A stretch of DNA of 64,000 nucleotides from Bacillota bacterium. Its GTDB lineage: Bacteria; Bacillota; UBA4882; UBA8346. Numbering within the stretch: position 1 is the first letter of the stretch; the number at the start of each line of letters is the position of its first letter. The position numbers and the translations under genes were made by a program. The stretch lies in assembly GCA_023400055.1 (NCBI GenBank), contig JAEXFN010000047.1, positions 1-64,000 on the forward strand, read 5' to 3'. Under the pieces are notes generated by a model. That model was not told the origin of the DNA, ran no database searches, and saw only the letters and a list, made by a program, of their open reading frames with translations. Shown piece after piece: positions 63,186 to 64,000 of this stretch.

Positions 63186-63503
63186 TCACTGTTGATCGCC
63201 GATCCCGAACTCGATCCAGCTGGCGCGGTCCAGCTCCAGCTTGACCATTTTCCGGCTGTAACGGTAGAGCCTATTTACCTCGGTCAATTGGTCCACCCGG
63301 CTCTTGGTCTGCTCCATCAGCCGGGCCTTCAGCGCCTGCTGAACCTGGTGGCTCTCCAGCAGCTCCCGGTAGCGGTTTTGAAAATTGGCGATAAAAGCGG
63401 CGTCAAGCCCGACTTTGGCCAACTGCTCGGCGTGGGCCGAGGCGCCGGCGAGCAACAGGCCGATCTGTGCCAACTGGTTGGCGATGGTGCGATTCCTTTT
63501 CAT
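63186..63503 (-). CDS. small helical protein of unknown function
   Basis: A 105-residue, Leu/Gln/Arg-rich protein predicted to be mostly coiled-coil helix (ANQLAQIGLLLAGASAHAEQ to ELLESHQVQQALKARLME), with no signal peptide or cysteine. GGGAGG lies 9 nt before the ATG. I recognise no family. Confidence 0.65.
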   Translation of the reverse strand: MKRNRTIANQLAQIGLLLAGASAHAEQLAKVGLDAAFIANFQNRYRELLESHQVQQALKARLMEQTKSRVDQLTEVNRLYRYSRKMVKLELDRASWIEFGIGDQQ

Positions 63504-63667
63504 GGCGGATTTCCTCCCTTCTGCGATTGGCTGGACTGGCTTTGTTTATCCCAGGCAATCGATTCATTACCTATAAATAATAACATAGACCATTCCATTG
63601 ATGCAATAGATCGTTCAAAAAAATTTTCGCATCTCCTGAAATTCTCCGGCCGGTTGCATTTCACTTA

Positions 63668-63982
63668 AATAATTCCGGTTTTTGGCTCGCCATTTTCATA
63701 GGGCGGGCGAACCGTTTCCCATTGCCAATCGCCATTGTTATTGGGCAACCTGGCAATTTCAATTGGGCAGCGGAAAATGGCCATTTGGCACTCGCCAATC
63801 CCGATCGGGCGGCGTGCAAAACCAATTTGGCGGCCGAATATTCCAATTTGCCGAACGGCAATTTCTCTCTGCCATTCGCCAAAACGTTTGGGCGAGCCGC
63901 CAAATCGATTGGGTAATCCCGCAAATTGGTTTGGACGGCTTGCCATTTCATTTTGGAAGCCCGCCAGGGCAACTTCCGGTCC
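63668..63982. repeat. degenerate 21-bp tandem array E (15 units)
   Basis: Fifteen units in exact 21-base register from 63668 to the window end. Good copies start at 63731, 63752, 63794, 63815, 63878 and 63899, of type GCCAATTTCnATTTGGGC. The half-sites GCCAAAT and ATTGGGC make each unit close to a dyad, and the core resembles that of the array at 10547. 63504-63667 holds only AT-rich sequence. Confidence 0.8.
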
Positions 63983-64000
63983 GTCTAACCGCTTTTTCCG

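Overview
This window looks like chromosomal DNA of a GC-rich, endospore-forming, diderm member of the Bacillota. I think a Limnochordia/Hydrogenispora-like lineage is likely, but that is inference. The Bacillota signs are the rpmE - DUF1385 - prfA - prmC gene order, a GerAB-type germinant receptor subunit, a YjfB-like motility protein, a BsuPI-domain protein, small LysM proteins and strong GGAGG-type ribosome binding sites. The diderm signs are an RND pump with a periplasmic adaptor and an outer-membrane-factor domain, and a small beta-barrel-like protein ending in aromatic Phe. TTG start codons placed by good ribosome binding sites are unusually common.

Layout. 0.3-4.1 kb: yjfB-like gene, threonine synthase, uvrB. 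4.2-10.3 kb: a broken secreted-protein gene, then an envelope/cell-division cluster read right to left (ftsE, ftsX, EnvC-like M23 protein, CtpA protease, YibQ-type polysaccharide deacetylase). 11-18.7 kb: KDPG aldolase, zinc-ribbon protein, SPFH protein, and several secreted or peptidase-like proteins. 18.7-20.1 kb: a soluble chemoreceptor. 21-26.6 kb: a sugar ABC importer with a ROK kinase and a ROK repressor. 27-29 kb: Cys-rich mini-protein, flavin-binding protein, propeller protein. 29-36.5 kb: one tightly overlapped run prfA-prmC-hypA-hypB-hypF-hypC-hypD-hypE, joining translation termination to NiFe-hydrogenase maturation. 36.8-45 kb: DUF1385, rpmE, barrel protein, radical SAM enzyme, two methyltransferases, FAD oxidoreductase. 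45.2-49.4 kb: BsuPI protein, YigZ, tRNA-Leu(CAA), small membrane proteins, ferritin-like protein, two LysM proteins. 49.9-55.3 kb: GerAB-like permease, membrane chemoreceptor, UppP, TVP38/TMEM64 protein. 55.7-62 kb: small membrane protein and an RND efflux operon whose pump is fused to the outer membrane factor. 62-64 kb: nitronate-monooxygenase/FabK-like enzyme and a helical protein.

The most unusual feature lies between genes. Five separate intergenic regions (about 10.55-10.95, 20.32-20.95, 38.96-39.23, 49.45-49.72 and 63.67-63.98 kb) hold degenerate tandem arrays that all keep an exact 21-bp step. Each array has its own consensus, and units are often dyad-symmetric. One array carries DnaA boxes at 21-bp spacing, and a separate DnaA-box pair at 42.0 kb also has 21-bp spacing. 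A 467-bp element with long inverted ends sits inside the 20-kb array. I do not recognise a described repeat class with these properties.

Most protein calls rest on family motifs read by eye. Starts were chosen by ribosome binding site and family length and often differ from the longest open frame.
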